DNA of 64,000 nucleotides from Mytilus trossulus (taxonomy: Eukaryota > Mollusca > Bivalvia > Mytilida > Mytilidae). The position numbers and the translations under genes were made by a program. Positions 45,501 through 60,500 of this stretch are shown in pieces (position 1 is the stretch's first letter; each line of letters begins with the position of its first letter). The notes under the pieces are model-generated. The model did not search any database and was not told the DNA's origin. It saw nothing but the letters and a program-made list of their open reading frames with translations. The stretch spans positions 5,302,117 through 5,366,116 of the forward strand of contig NC_086386.1 in NCBI RefSeq assembly GCF_036588685.1, in the 5' to 3' direction.

Positions 45501-48500
45501 TAAGTGACGCTCAGATCAAAATCGTTAAAAAGCCAAATAAATACAAAGTTGAGGAGCATTGAGGATCCAAAATTCCAAAAAAGTTGTGCCAAATACGGCT
45601 TAGGTAATCTACTCCTGGGGTAAGTAGTTTTTCGAAAAATTCAAAGTTTTGTAAACAGAAAATTTATAAAAATGACAATATAATTGATATTCATGTCAAC
45701 ACCGAAGTGCTGACTACTGGGCTGGTGATATATAAAACTGCAATATATTTGATTATTCTTGCGATATCCATCATACAAATGTATTTATGTCGTTTATTCT
45801 CGCCAATGATACACAGAACCATTTGCTGGATGTAAGGTATCAGTAAGTACGATAAATGTCGACGCGAAGTTGAAAAGAATCATTAAAAAGCCAAAAGAAA
45901 TTATAAAATAGTTTAATCTAATTGAACGGTATTATCTGAATAATCTGATATATATCTTGCTGCCTTCTCGTTGTCGTTGTCGTTCAAATCCTTATTTTAG
46001 TAATTTGCATAATTATTTTATGCGTAGCCAATAGTTTATTGCTTTAATATAATTCTGCTCTTTTTGTAGACAAAGTAAATAGTTTGATGGTTGATATTCC
46101 GTTCCGTTCTCTTCTCATTCAGATTTTTAAGTGTAAAATGTAGTTATGCGTCAAGGTGAAATGCCTAATTTAAATTAGACCCAACCTTTTTCGAAAACAA
46201 ATCCGAGGAACTTTGAACGAAATTTTCTTTAAAACTTTTCAGGCCTATCTTTTAGGGTTGCCGATGACTTTGTGTACATTCCAGATGCCCAAGATGCATT
46301 GTGGTCTCTGATTTAAATTTTCAATGTTTATCAGGGAAATGTTTACAGTATAGCTTCAATCAAAAGCAATATGAGTCAAACATTTTCCAGGATTGTATTT
46401 CATATCATAAGGAATCTTTAATGGAAGTATATTTTCGAAATTGACAAATAAAATTATGTCACGCTCAGCTTCGTACGGTTAACTTATGTTCAACATTGAG
46501 GCGAACAGGTTTACGAATAGACGTTTACGTTGAAATTAATCTTTCGTATTGACATAATCGACTTATTAATAAAACATTCATTTGATGTAATTGTTGTTGA
46601 TTGTTTTTGTATTCGAGTCTTAATTAATTTGTTATCGTTTAAAGATAATTTATAATTGTTTGTGGTTTGTGTCCGATCAATTTTACTTCATCCCACTGAT
46701 CGAAATTAAAAAGGGGGTGTTTGATATATTATGAAAACAACAACTTCGCCATTAGGCAATGTGCTAGTCCCGAGCAAGCAACCCGTCTTTGTTTGACCTG
46801 ATTATCAGTAAATGATATGTTCGTGTGGGGAATTGACTGCTGTTTGTGTAAGGAGTTAATAAGAGTTGAATAAAAATCTTTTATAGTCTCGAAAAAATTA
46901 GTCAAATAGTCTCAATATATGTATGTTAGCAGTTTTTTTGTATCAGGTTATTGTTTTAGTTGTTCTGTTGCTGTTTTCTAGTTGATGTGTTTACTTCGGT
47001 CTTGGTTTAAGATCTAGATTAAGAGTATGGAACAGCAGTTTACTACTGTTGCTTTTATATAATACAATCACCATATTCTTAATTCATGGCAATTCAAAGC
47101 TTGATATACATTTAATTTATAAAATCTGTTTTGTCAAAAAATCATAAATCCTCAGGGATTTTATAGGTTTTTTTCTGCTGTTTAGTTTCCGTCTAGTCGA
47201 AGTTTAACCAACAAAATCTTAAGTTGAGTTTTATAATTTGATAAAATTTATAGCCTTCATTTATATTTAACAATAATTTAATAGGCCCTAAATATGATTG
47301 AAACACTTTGACAAATAAAACTACATCAAGAGTCTTTATTAGATACCAGACATAACAAAATTTAGCCCGATGCTCTTTCGAATAGTCTATTCATAATTTG
47401 GACGACCGTGACTAGTTGTAGTGTATTATATTTGTACTTTAACAAAACAATTCAATGTGGTTAGTTCGATTCAAAATAACTGCTATCGGCCTCGTCATTT
47501 AGGAGATAACTGTATTGTATTTTAAGCTCCGACGGCATCAATTGAGGATTTGATGGTCGCAAATTAAGTTTACTGGCGACGCATTAGCGGAGACAGTAAA
47601 CGGGTATTTGCGATCATCAAATTCCAAATTGATGCCGTCGGAGCTTAAAAATACAATATTGTTATCTCCATTCTTATGAAACTGACAAAAACAACGTTAA
47701 AACATGTATTTAAAATCTGGCATATGCCGTCTGCGCTTGCGCGTACGTCCCATAACATCAATTGTCAATTGATGCCATGTAAGAAAGTGACGTTATCCAA
47801 TCAAAATGAACGTTACAAACGTTGTTGCATTAGAATTAAGCATTGTTGATTCTAATTCGTAGCTTAAATACCTCATTTAAGTCAGGACAATCACTTACAA
47901 TTCAACACTGTTTTGCCCCTCTTCTCTTTTTCTGAGCAATAACAAATAAGTGATATAATAAATTCAAAATTAGCATCATAAATTCAAAATTAGCATGAAA
48001 TGCATATCCGCCTCCACTAGACGAAAACCCTCAGCAAATTGCATGAACTGCTAAGGAAAGGATATTTCGACAACATTGTCAAGAGTCGGTAGGGAATCAT
48101 TAGCAGCTTAACGAACCCAGTCACATCCATGAATATTATAATAGGGGAAAGCTCAACATTACTGATCAAACGACGTGTGTGGTGTTTTTAGATCTTACAC
48201 AACATAAAAGTTTACTCCCGAGTTGAAAACAAATAAACAGCAGCGAACAAACTTTTGTTGTAGACCGTACAAACTGTTGTTTTGATTAAAGCAGTAATAT
48301 ATTAAGTCTTTATCGCGTTACGATAAGGTAAAGTTTATGTTGTTTTAAAATAAATGAGCAGTTTTGAAATTAAAAACGGAACTTCTGTCAAAGATACTAG
48401 TTTGACGTTGTTTTATCATATTGTCTATATCTTTGTCATTAGGTGTTTAACAGTTAGTCATTTCATTGATTATCATCTCCTGATTTTTTTTAGTTGAGTG

Positions 48501-51500
48501 ACATAATATTATCAATTTACAGTAACACCTGTTTAAACTGAACCTCTTCGGGACTTAAAATTTTGTTCTCTTTTGGCGAAGTTCTCTTTTATCAGGTTTA
48601 TAAAGCATACACTTGGATATGACGGTGCATAAGAACATGTTTGGTTTATACATGTTGTCGTTTGATACAGGATTTGGTTTCTATTGAATACGTAAACAAG
48701 TCTGGTAGTACAGATGTTAAATCAGCAACCATCGGAATACTAATTTTTTGTTTAAATATCAATATGTAGAGATTTGTTAACGAAGCTAAGGCCACCGGGA
48801 AAAACATTTAATCATAGCACATGTTCAGGTAATGATTGATAGAGATACATTGATACCTGATTTGGCTAAACTCTTTTGATGATCCTCATTGTCATTATCG
48901 TTTCAGTCATATTCGTAGTAATGAACGTTATTCTAAATGAGGATTTCAAAATGACACTAATATAAATATAAAGGTTTAAATTCCCTTTGGCAAAGTTTCT
49001 GGATAGATTTAAATTTTTGTTACTGCCCTTTTATGTTATATAGCAACTATATCGGCTTTTATATATCCTTATCTTTAAGTGTTTAGCTTTTTTCCATCTG
49101 GTTAAGGTTAATACAGAAAGGTGTACCGAAAGCATTCAATTGAGTATGTGTTGTCTTCATATTTTATCAATAAAGCGTTCCTACAGTGCATTTGTACCAC
49201 AATTTGTTTTTTCCTAATATAATCATAAGATTTGAATATCGGTGTTCGACTGTTTACTCTGTAGGTATCCAACGGTATAGACTGGTCTAAGGCATATGTT
49301 TACTTTCAACAGAAAGTTCATTGTTCAACAATCCTCTAATGAATTGCTACCTCATTAATATTCATATCATCATATACCCGTTGCTTTATATTTTGTCGTA
49401 GATTAATTGTTATGCCATAAATAAATAACTGTTATTTCAAACACCTATTTAATCTGTTTTTGTCTTATTTACCAATTATCACGTAATAATATTGACCTTT
49501 GAATCATCCATTATTGACATAAAGCAGTGCACACGTTTGTATACTTAATATTCTGTATTTGTATATACGATTAAATTAATGATGGTGTTATATACGTTAT
49601 ATTTCATATACTAGTTGTTTAAAAGAAGAAACATCAATTCAAATGATTTATTGTATTCATCAATATATAAATATGAGCACAACAAATATGTCTATATTTA
49701 TCAATTTGGCACACGATGCGGTAATAGTGAATGGTAAACTATCATTTACCATCCCTTGGAAGACAATATTATACCCCATACTCAGTTATGTTGTTGAACC
49801 ATGAATTCTTCATCCTGCAATTTAAAATCCCAATTATAAAAAGTTTATAACACTTTCCAGAATAATGTATATCTATATATTTAAATACATCAATTGCCTG
49901 TCACAATTTTGTAAACGAATGAATGAAATGATTATAGAAGATCAAATAATAAACAACAAGCTATGTTTAAAAAATTGTTTTCCATTTTAGACAAACTACT
50001 TTTAAATGATGATACAACAACAAAGGGATACCGGCTATAAAAGATTTGTACCGATTTTGATACACCGTTTTGATAAATATTATCATACGATTCAGCAGAT
50101 GATAACGAGTGCACATGTATTTAAATTTTCTAACAGATTCTTGTCAACATTTTGAAAAATATATTTTGCTATTGCGCAGTGTTTGAATACATCAAATAGA
50201 CATATTTATTCGTAGCATATGTAAGTTGAAAGTTGTTAGTGAAATATTGTTACCCCTGCACTCAACCTATCTCCATTTTCAAATACATTTTACCTCTAAC
50301 ATATTAATATTCTTGAACAATTGTTAAAATATTTTTTTAAAAAGTTATTCTTTGTTTTGATTTGGCTTGTTTGTTTGTCATTGTATATGTTTGAATAAAA
50401 CATACCTACTTTCAGGTTTTATCCTCTCTACAGCACCGTTTTGAAGTGTTGAAGCTATGAGATATGAAGGACTCGATGTATAATGTTCTCTTCATTTTGA
50501 ATATCACAGTTGCTTTAAGTATTGCATATTTATGAGAATGTCGTCACCATTGAAATATCTTTTTATACCGTTTTACATTTATTAGCTATTTACATATGCA
50601 GATATTTATGTCTTTAGGTGATATACATTAGGATTAGTGTTCCTCCTTGAACTTACTATTTACTGAAAAAAGAAAAATTATATATTATATACATGTTATT
50701 GTAAACAATCGACATAAACTGGAAATGTGAACTTGATTTCTAATCTTTGACAGTGTTTCCCCCCCAATCATGATTTGAATTCAGTCTTTGCAATTGCAAC
50801 ATCTATGTCATATAGATACATTACCATAGATCTGTTGATTTTTTATGTTTGATTTTCGTTTGAGGTCTATTTTGTTCACATATCTCATAACGTGAACGAT
50901 CACATATATATATCGTTTTGCTTAAAAAGTTTTGGGTTTGAACAATATTTATGTAGACAGGTGTTTGGTCGCACCATAAATTAATGTATTACTTTGTAGA
51001 CACATTATTTCGCTCTGTGCCAATTTTGAAATACTGTGGATTCATTATTATCGTTGGATACCAATTTTCGTGGATTTCGTGAGAACAGTTAAACCACGAA
51101 ATTAAATGTTCAACGAATGACAAATTTTCTCATGGCTTGTATGCAGACTTTGGCAAAACCACGAAATCAAATATCCACGAAAATGTAGGTTTTCCTCAAT
51201 CCACGAAAATTGGTACCCACGAAAATAAATGAATCCACAGTAGTCGAGTACGACACCAGCGAATAATTATTTAATCCAAGCAATACGACAGGTGATTACA
51301 GTTGGGCAGATACCATTTCCCATATTTATGAAGAAACATTGCAACAGCATCTGCATAGGTGTATGTATCTCCTAATTGCTACGATATTCCAATACTTGTA
51401 TTTCCTTGATTTGGTGTTGTTCACAAGGAAACTAACAAAGCAAGAGTTTTAAATGTTGGAGTTGAAGTCATTCTTTCTTATATTTTACGAACGCCACTAT

Positions 51501-54500
51501 GATCTAGTTGACTGCTATGCTCTATCTGTTTCACAGAAGATGATTGATATGTTAAAATTGTCGGAACTACAAACACGTCTCTTTTTCCACGAATGTGGCC
51601 CATTGGAAAAGATTTAACACTATTTGTGTCCTTTTTTTATGGCTGTTGGTCCTTTTAGTTTAAGCTATTACATTGCCAGTTCAGTTAGACGTACGTGTTT
51701 GTTTGTCCTTTTGGTTTATTTATGTATATTCATTTTACCCTAAAATGTTGATCGTTTTCAATAACAATGGTATTGTCTGTTTTCCTCGACCGTTTTTATT
51801 TAAATGGCCTTCGGTACATTATATTTTTCAAGTAAGGCATGTTATTAATATTTGACAGCAAAGTTCAAAGACCAAAATTATATTGCAGCGAACAACACCA
51901 GCATTTATTATGCAATGACTATCGCGAAACGTACTTGGCACTGGTACATGAGCTACCAAAGATGAAAATTTACTTTATGTAAATGCACGTTAATACATTT
52001 GCTAACCTACTTCGGTTTCAAAATATATTTCTATATGTTTCAAAATCTGGCAAACTTTAATACATTTACATTTTTAACTTCTCTTGTATAAGATCGATAT
52101 TGTCCGATGCAGCTCGTCTCTTTAATATATTTATGGCCCACATCAAAATCTAACCATATCTGTTAGTTAAAAAATATTGTTAACAAATGAAAATTTGAGT
52201 TTGAACAAGCTACATGTACTACATATGCAAATATGTTTTGTTGTTAATTTGGTTTATGCGTTAACAGTAGTTTGGTTGTTATAATATAATTATGCATAAG
52301 GATTTTGTACACTTTTATTAAAAAGTATGTGTTTAAAGAAATGTATTTACCTTCGTATGACGTCAATTTCATGCTGTAACAATCGTCCACCTGAAATAGA
52401 AGCTTATTTGTGAGAATCAATTACATTTATTTTTATTTTGCAACTGAAAATTATCTATTCCACTTGTTAGTAGTTAGAATCCGAAAAAAGATATTTGCTC
52501 TTAAGTTGCAACTGCTTTTAACTTGATTTTAGATGATCTTTGATGTTAAGTGTTTTCTTATTTTGTTTTAACGCTCTTATATTTTCTGTATCTGACATTC
52601 CTTATTTTGCTCCTAAATATACCTGATGAGAATAATATCTTTCAATCGTCAGACTATAGTCTAAATGCCTTTATTTTAAAAGGTTGTTGCAAAAGTCTAA
52701 ATATTGTAGAATATCATTATCTTGACCATATTTCTCAATTAACAGATTTTGAAATAATCCATTCTTTTACACTTGTAATAGCATCTGATAAATCATAAAT
52801 GAAAGTACATTTTCTTTTACAGCGGATTACAATTAATGGCATACCTACTTTAGCTTTAGATTTGATGTTGGTTCTAATCAGTCGACCATGGCTTGGCATA
52901 GTTATTCTAAAATTATTTTCCATTAAGGATTGTCCACTATTATCATGATTAGTAAGAGATCGTAATGACTCTAGCTGCAAACAATAAAAATATAAATGAA
53001 TATCATCAAGAGACGGATATTAATTGTAATGAGAAAATTAACAGAAAGTGTTTTACTATACGATATCTACTAATAACTGTCAGAGACTAAGAACTCTTTC
53101 AAGTATTAACTTCAAAGTTAGATTGCAATCATGCAATGGTTTACCTCTGAGAATACCCCATTGATTCGCAACAGACTTGTAGATTTCATTTTTATATCGT
53201 AATGAAAAATTGCTGTAAATGTAGTTTTAATTACAACCCTTTGTATTGTTCCATCTACAAAACAACTGCATGATTGAAATTTGCCAACTTCATACCAATT
53301 CCTCACGACTATCTCAAACTTTATTTTCCCAAATGCCCAATGTGATCTTACACTTTCGTAGGTGTATAGTTATTGGAATTTCCAAATTATGTTCTTTTAT
53401 ATGTGAAGTGTTCGAAAAAAGAAGTGCATGTGTTTTATGATATTAGTCTGACCGAACTTATAGAAACACGCTTTGAGATAATTTGAAAATGATACGTCTT
53501 TTCACTTGTGAAAATGTATATAAAATGAATGTTAGGACAGCTATTTCTTACTTGATTATGAGATAGATGTAATGTAAAATGAATTTAAGGATAGCTATTA
53601 CTTACTTGATTATGAGATACATGTATTGGTTTATTTAATATAACCCAGGTAACTGTCTCCATACAGCCGGGTCTGGTAAGTGACCCTTCATATGTTACAA
53701 ATGAAGGAGTAACAGGAAGGAATTCCTTTGGAAAGAAATTCAAAACGGGTGTTGTCATTCCTGGAATATAAAACAGAAACATTGTTTTAGTAGATCATTT
53801 AATGTGCCATATTTACAGCATGAATCCACTAGTTGTTATTCTGATATAAAGTATTACATACAAAAGAGGGACGAAAGATACCAAAGGGACAGTTAAACTT
53901 ATAAATCTAAAATAAACTGACAACGCCATGGCTAAAAATGAAAAAGACAAAAAGACAAACAATATTACACATGACACAACATAGAAAACTAAAGAATAAA
54001 CAACACGAACCCCACCATGATATATAATACAATATATGAGTTGCAAAATGAATTATACTTTATATATATATATATGTGCACCAGTCCAGATGATGGTATA
54101 TAAGTACTATTGTGAACATATATAGAATGATTACTTATTTAGACAAAAGAGCTAGAATTGAATCAAGATGTAGAATATATAAATGTAAAATCAATTTTTT
54201 TTTGTACAATCAGAATGTGTTACTGAAATAATATTACTATCCAATTAAAGATATATATTACAAGAATGTATATCCCTAGAATATGTAGAAAGTCCTTTAA
54301 CAGAGTTGTCGTACCGTTATATCGTGTATTTAAACACAAAGTGTATTTTAAAGACAGGCTTACAGAAATAATATTAACCATAATCAAGGTATCTGGAGAA
54401 AAGAGAGGCGAAATATACAAGAGAGACGTTCAAACTCAGAAGTCGACAGTAAAACAGAAATAGAATAAACATAAGGACTTTACACAAAAAAATCACAAAA

Positions 54501-57500
54501 AAATCAACATATCAAAATAAAGATTTGGCAACATGAATTCGACCAACATCTGGGAGTGATTTCCTAAGCTTTAAAAGATGGACGAAAGATACCAAAGGGA
54601 CAGTCAAACTCATACATCTTAATGGGTGTACATATTCTGCACCACATGTGGCACCAAACGTGTTGCTCATGTTAGAGCAAACTTGGTAACAAAGCTGTTA
54701 ATGAGTCATATCCGGTTTGTCACATTCAGGTAAAAGGACGGGATCGTTTTTTCGACACATTTAGAACTTATCCGCTATCATCTGTGAAACATACATATCA
54801 GGACGGTCAACAAACTCGTGATGGCGTCCATAACATTAACTAATTGATTATTTCAACTTCAACTCTTGGAAATCTTAGTTTTATAGCTTCGTTGCGAGCA
54901 TCAACTCGGACAAATTAAGAAAATTATGATAAGAAATAAAACCATATAAATTATATCAACTGAGATATAAGTGTATTCCGTATGCAGGCCCTACCAGTGT
55001 AAACTCTAAACTTATACAAGTTGCAACATGACAGTACTGACATACATGCACACATACAAACAATTTCAATTTGAAATATAAGACGCAAAAAAAGTTTTTA
55101 ATTGTTTAAATACTGATTCGATTAAAAAATGTATTTAGACAATGTATTTACCATGTGTTAGGCTTAAATAAAAGACTTTTACTGGAATTAGAAAAATGAT
55201 AGTGATCAAGATGTAGATTTTCAGTAGAGTAACGTTAATTAATGATAAGAAAAATACAGCATATGTTTTAATGTGTTAACAATGGTATTACCTTTTGATC
55301 GAACTTTTATTGCAGCTTGTATTAAAATATCCAAATAATCGTTATCATGATCTGTTACCTGTAAAAGATATGATTCTGTCAGTTGAATGGCCAAAGTGCA
55401 TCAATATAATTAAACGGATAAATTAGCTGAAGATGTTAATTGATTCTGATTTCTAGCCTAACTTGATTGCGCTCGTTTGATATGTTTTGATTCATAAATA
55501 TATGAGTTAATCAAAATGTTGAACAAATGAGTAAATTTTTTAAACCATTTTTTTTTAAATTAAAGCATGCCTCAACACTACATACAAATTGTAAAAGTGT
55601 GTGTTAAGTACCCAAGCTTCGTTTCAACTTCGAGATTTCCAATATAAAACGGTTGAGAAACAGATATTGAAGAATCCTCCGAATTGCATCACAGTCGAGA
55701 ACTCCGAGAAAATCCCAAATCAAATGGCAAAATCAAATGACAAAACACACCAAACGAATGGACATGCTGGTACACGGTTCCCATTGGTAGGGATAATTTT
55801 TTTCAGGTTTATAATGCTCTCAGAATGCTTGTTTTTGATGGCTTAAAACATATCATATAACTTGATGATTTATTTTGTGTGTATATTGGCATATAAAGTG
55901 TAATACAGGTACCGAAATAAAAATTAATAAATTCAATAAATACCTGCGCTAATATTGATAATGCTGCTATTCCATGAGGGGCATTTAATGCTTGTGAAAT
56001 GTTTTTATTTATCTCAGCATTATATCCATATAGCTGTATCTGAAATGATGTTTTGAAAATAAGGTTGTGACAGATGTTTAATAAAAGAGGGACAAAACAT
56101 ACTAGAGGGACAGTCAAACTCATAGATCCTGCTCCTGTGGCATTACCCGTCGTAATAACACTTAAGTGTATATCGAATAACAGAAAAAGTTGAATTAAAA
56201 ACAAGTCTTAAGACTAATAAATTGTAACATAAAAAAATATTTTGAAAGCTTCAACTACATCTTTAAATATTGACAGTAAAGATAAACAGTTGTATAAAAG
56301 ACTTACACTGTTAAGTTCTGGATCTTTTTTAACCTAGGCATTTTTTGGTTTAAAAATTTGCAAGATTTTATACTAATGAAGTGAATTATTAGTGAATTGC
56401 TAATTTTAACATCTGGAAAGCGATAATTTCGAAAGAGACTTTAACAATACTATTACCTGTTAACAATAAAAAAAATCTAAAACAACGAGCAAATTGGAAG
56501 TAAGACGAGCAACCTAATTGGATGACATAATTTGAAAGAAATCTTTTCAAAAGTTGTCCAATGATAAATTAAGATATTATATGAATCTAAGGTTTGAAAA
56601 CCATTAGGAAAAGATGACATTAGATGAATTTGACCAGTTATTTGTGTCTTTTTTTAATTGCATTTAGCGTGGCAAGTACTTGCATCTTGTCATATTCATA
56701 CTTTTCATCTGCAATACATGTTTATTCCGATTCGCACATATTAAGGGACGCCTTTTATAAGAAAAATTGTTCTAGAAATATGGTGTAAAAACATCATTTG
56801 ACCGAATTTAGCTTTCTGAAGTATAGTACCTTCATTTGCAATCAATAATTAGACATTATTGATTAAATTTACCTTATATACTGGGAAGGTTATAAAGACC
56901 TTCCGTTTTGTGTTGATCGTGTAATACTTTTGTACAGTCTATCTCCGATACCTATTAGCTATTCAAGTATGAAGGCGTTCAATTATTTTAAGCGACATAA
57001 AAGAGTAATGTACTTTTTACACGACACCTATACCTATTACAGTGCGTCATAACCCATTTCAGGATTATTAAATAACATCTATAAATAGTAATATGGTAGC
57101 CGATACAAAACAAACAACTTTGTTAAAGCGTTACTTTTTGTCTTAAACATGTTAAACATGTTGTTTCTGAATTATTATTTTTCAACAGCCTATTGTTTCA
57201 GCGCATCTTTGGCAGTTCGGGTAATCAGCTCTAGTTTGTTTGGTACTTTTATGAACTTCTAATCGTTTTACGAAAGGTTCAAACTCGAACATTGATGAAA
57301 TTCTGCTGGAAATAATATGTATACTGATACATGGAGAGTTGTTTCATTGACACTCACACTACATCTTCCTATATATAAATACACATGTAAACACGTCCCT
57401 TTTGAGTCTTTTTGTAGACAGAACACGCGTTTGGAGTACTTTATAAGCATTTAATCTTGCTGAGTTGTTTACACAAATGAAACTGCAGAACGTTGACCTC

Positions 57501-60500
57501 TCGTCTCTTCCATGTGTGATGACATGATGACTTACTTTTTATAAAATGTTATTCAAAGCATAAAGCTTTTTCAACTACTTATATACAGACAACAAACACA
57601 GTACTTATCAAAGAATACGGATAGATTTACCGAGACGAAACGACCGTTTGGCGTAAACATATATTAGCCTGGTATATCTGAGGAGTTTTTACATCACTGG
57701 GTCTTATTTTAATAGTTTCATTCCTTCCACTATAAGACTTTGGAATAGTCTTCCTTTGAGTTTACAAAAATCCCCAAGTTTGGGTATATTTAGAAGTGGA
57801 CTGGATAAATTTTATAAGACTGATGATATCTTTAAACCTTTTAACTATGGGATAAGGAAACTTAATATAAGTCATTGTCAACTCAGAAATAATGCTAGCA
57901 ACCTAAAATCTCACCTGTTGTTGTTGTAAAACAAACATCTTCCCTTTTTTCAAGTCTTATATATTTATAATTTGTTCACCACATTCATAATATAAAGTTT
58001 GTAAATCATTAGTATCGTCATGATGCAATGTATATCTTATGTATATATATTTCATAAAACATATAAGTAAGTTCTGTTTACTTACTTCTAATGGAAATTT
58101 TTTCCCGCCAACACTGTGTTCTGATCCTATGCTGTCATGATCTCCAAAATGAATTTTGATCTCGTACAATGTATATTTATAAGATAAAGGTCCACCGGTT
58201 ATATAAAATGGTTTAGTATTGGTATTATTGATTAACAAGGATAAAAAATGTCCATTGTTTCTAAAAAGGCCATCAATCTGAAATTGAAAAAAAGATAATC
58301 TGGTAATGGAAGAAGTTATAGGTTACACGACAACATATTTGTAAAATTTGCACAGGATATTAATTCATTTTAAGATAAACATCCTCATTTACAGATGCGG
58401 CCACTTTCATCTATGGAAAAAACCATCTGAAAAGTGACGATTAATGGGCATATTTGATAGATTTTTTCATCTTTAAGCTTGAATCAGAACGTTTTAATGA
58501 CTTTATCAGTTAAAATCTTTCACAGAAAGTAATTAAACCAATTAAAACAGACACTTGAGTGTTTAAAAAGTGTTCTAAATCTTTCGTTAGATGAACATTA
58601 AATTTGAGGCCCAAATCTGTCCTTACCGGACCTACACCTTTGACAAAAAATTAAAATGAAGCTGTTGTAATATAAAATATAAATATACTGAAACGTGTAT
58701 GATTGCCAAAGAGTCAATAATCCATCAAAGTTCACAAAGAGTGGATATTAGCCATTAAAGTCCGGAACACAAACGATAAAAAAACTAGCCCTTTATTGCT
58801 ACAACTTTCGGGTAAAAACAAAGATATCTTTTCATATAATCCCTTATTAGTAATATATAAAGGTCAGGGTAAACACTTGTGGTCATGGTTATATATTTAT
58901 AATGTTCACATGGACCATTCTATTGTTAGAGAGACTTCTTTTTTGGAAAACTTAAGTATAGTTTTACTTACTTGATATTGACTTATGTTGAGATGTTTCA
59001 TATGTGGATCGTGTACTAATATTTTAGGATCAATGTTAATTGGTGATTGATATTTCCCTTTATTACATATACTCCAATCTGGATTATGGATTCCCCAATA
59101 TCGTGGACCTGAAATACAAAATACTTAATACAAATGATAATTTAACATTTTTTTCAGCACAGTATATATTCAAATACTGAAACGAATTTATCGAAAACAT
59201 GTGTTACAATAAGAAAAACATACGAATTATGTATGCCTCAAGGTAATCTTAAAAATAACTGCAAGCTACGCAATTTCGAATATTTGTGTGACCGTGGAAT
59301 AACTTATTGCTAAAGGTCTGTTAGCTTTGGTGCTGTACAGTTCATGAATTGAATTAATATTGGTGTTACATAAACCAAGAGCCAATTTTAAAAGCAGATG
59401 TTTCATGAAAAATAATCATGAGTCCTCACAGCCAAAAACGTATTTAACTGAAATCTGAACAAAATCGCTTTAAAGTACTCGTAGAACTATGGATAAAATC
59501 TACGATTATTGAATGCATGGCCACGTTAAAATACTAAAACAATATTTTTTTCTAATCCCTCTTATGTGTAAAAAATAAAGGTTTTGAGTATGTTTCAGGT
59601 CAATGCAGAAATGGGTGTTGGATGTGTTGGTATCAACATCATAACTTTGAAATATTTCAAAAGTTATGATGTTGAAATCAATAATTCCATCACCCGTTTC
59701 TGCTTTGACTTGGAACATACTCAAAAGTGTTCAATCTTACTGTTTAAAATATATGTTCATAATTCCTTTTTTTATATTTTATCTGTTTACAATTCTTATT
59801 TCAAACAATAATTATGAACATATATTTTGAACCGTAGGATTGAACACTTCCAAAAATGTGAATTTATAACATATGAAAATTCAAAGGGCATAGAAATGTT
59901 GTTTGTTGTTCATCTTAGAATGAAACTTCTGATCCACGTTATTCAATTTCTTTGATAGAAGTGATGACATGAGTGTATCAGGCGTTGGCTTTACTTTTAT
60001 GCTATGCTTTGTATAGTGTGACATTTTATGAATGTTTAGCATTTGTTTATAGCATAGATGTATTTGTCTTGTGTAACCTTTGTCAATAGTCGATCATTAT
60101 CAAAGGAAAGATGAATCACCTGTATCAAGGGTTCATGAAGTTGTTAATGCCTTATAAAATGGTGAAGATTTGTTAATAGGAGCAATCATAGACAAATATG
60201 CAGCCCCATGGACGTAATAGAAGACAAAGGACAACCAGCCCATAAAACTTCAAATTGCTCAACAATTACCATTTTTCAGTTTTTCATGTTCAGAAAGATC
60301 TGATGCATATTGTAAGACATTGTCATTTGCTTTTGTTTCTATTGTTTTATGTGCAATAATATTCATCCTATACGTATAATCTGCCATTTCTGATAGGTCA
60401 TTGCATTGTCCTGTATGGTTTTGACATTACAGCGCCAATCGTGTAAATCGTTTCGACCTAGTTTGTTTATTGCGTTTCTTTATAGGAAATCAATAATCAT

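Noticed and set aside
53155-53221. Exon-like segment on the minus strand (TTTACAG acceptor, AGAG|GTAAAC donor) between exons 6 and 7 of the CA-related gene
   Set aside because: Read in the required phase it hits TAA within seven codons, and exon 6 joins exon 7 directly to give the expected conserved sequence.
59506-59811. Two mirrored frames starting MSMFQV on opposite strands
   Set aside because: They are the two strands of one palindromic foldback element.
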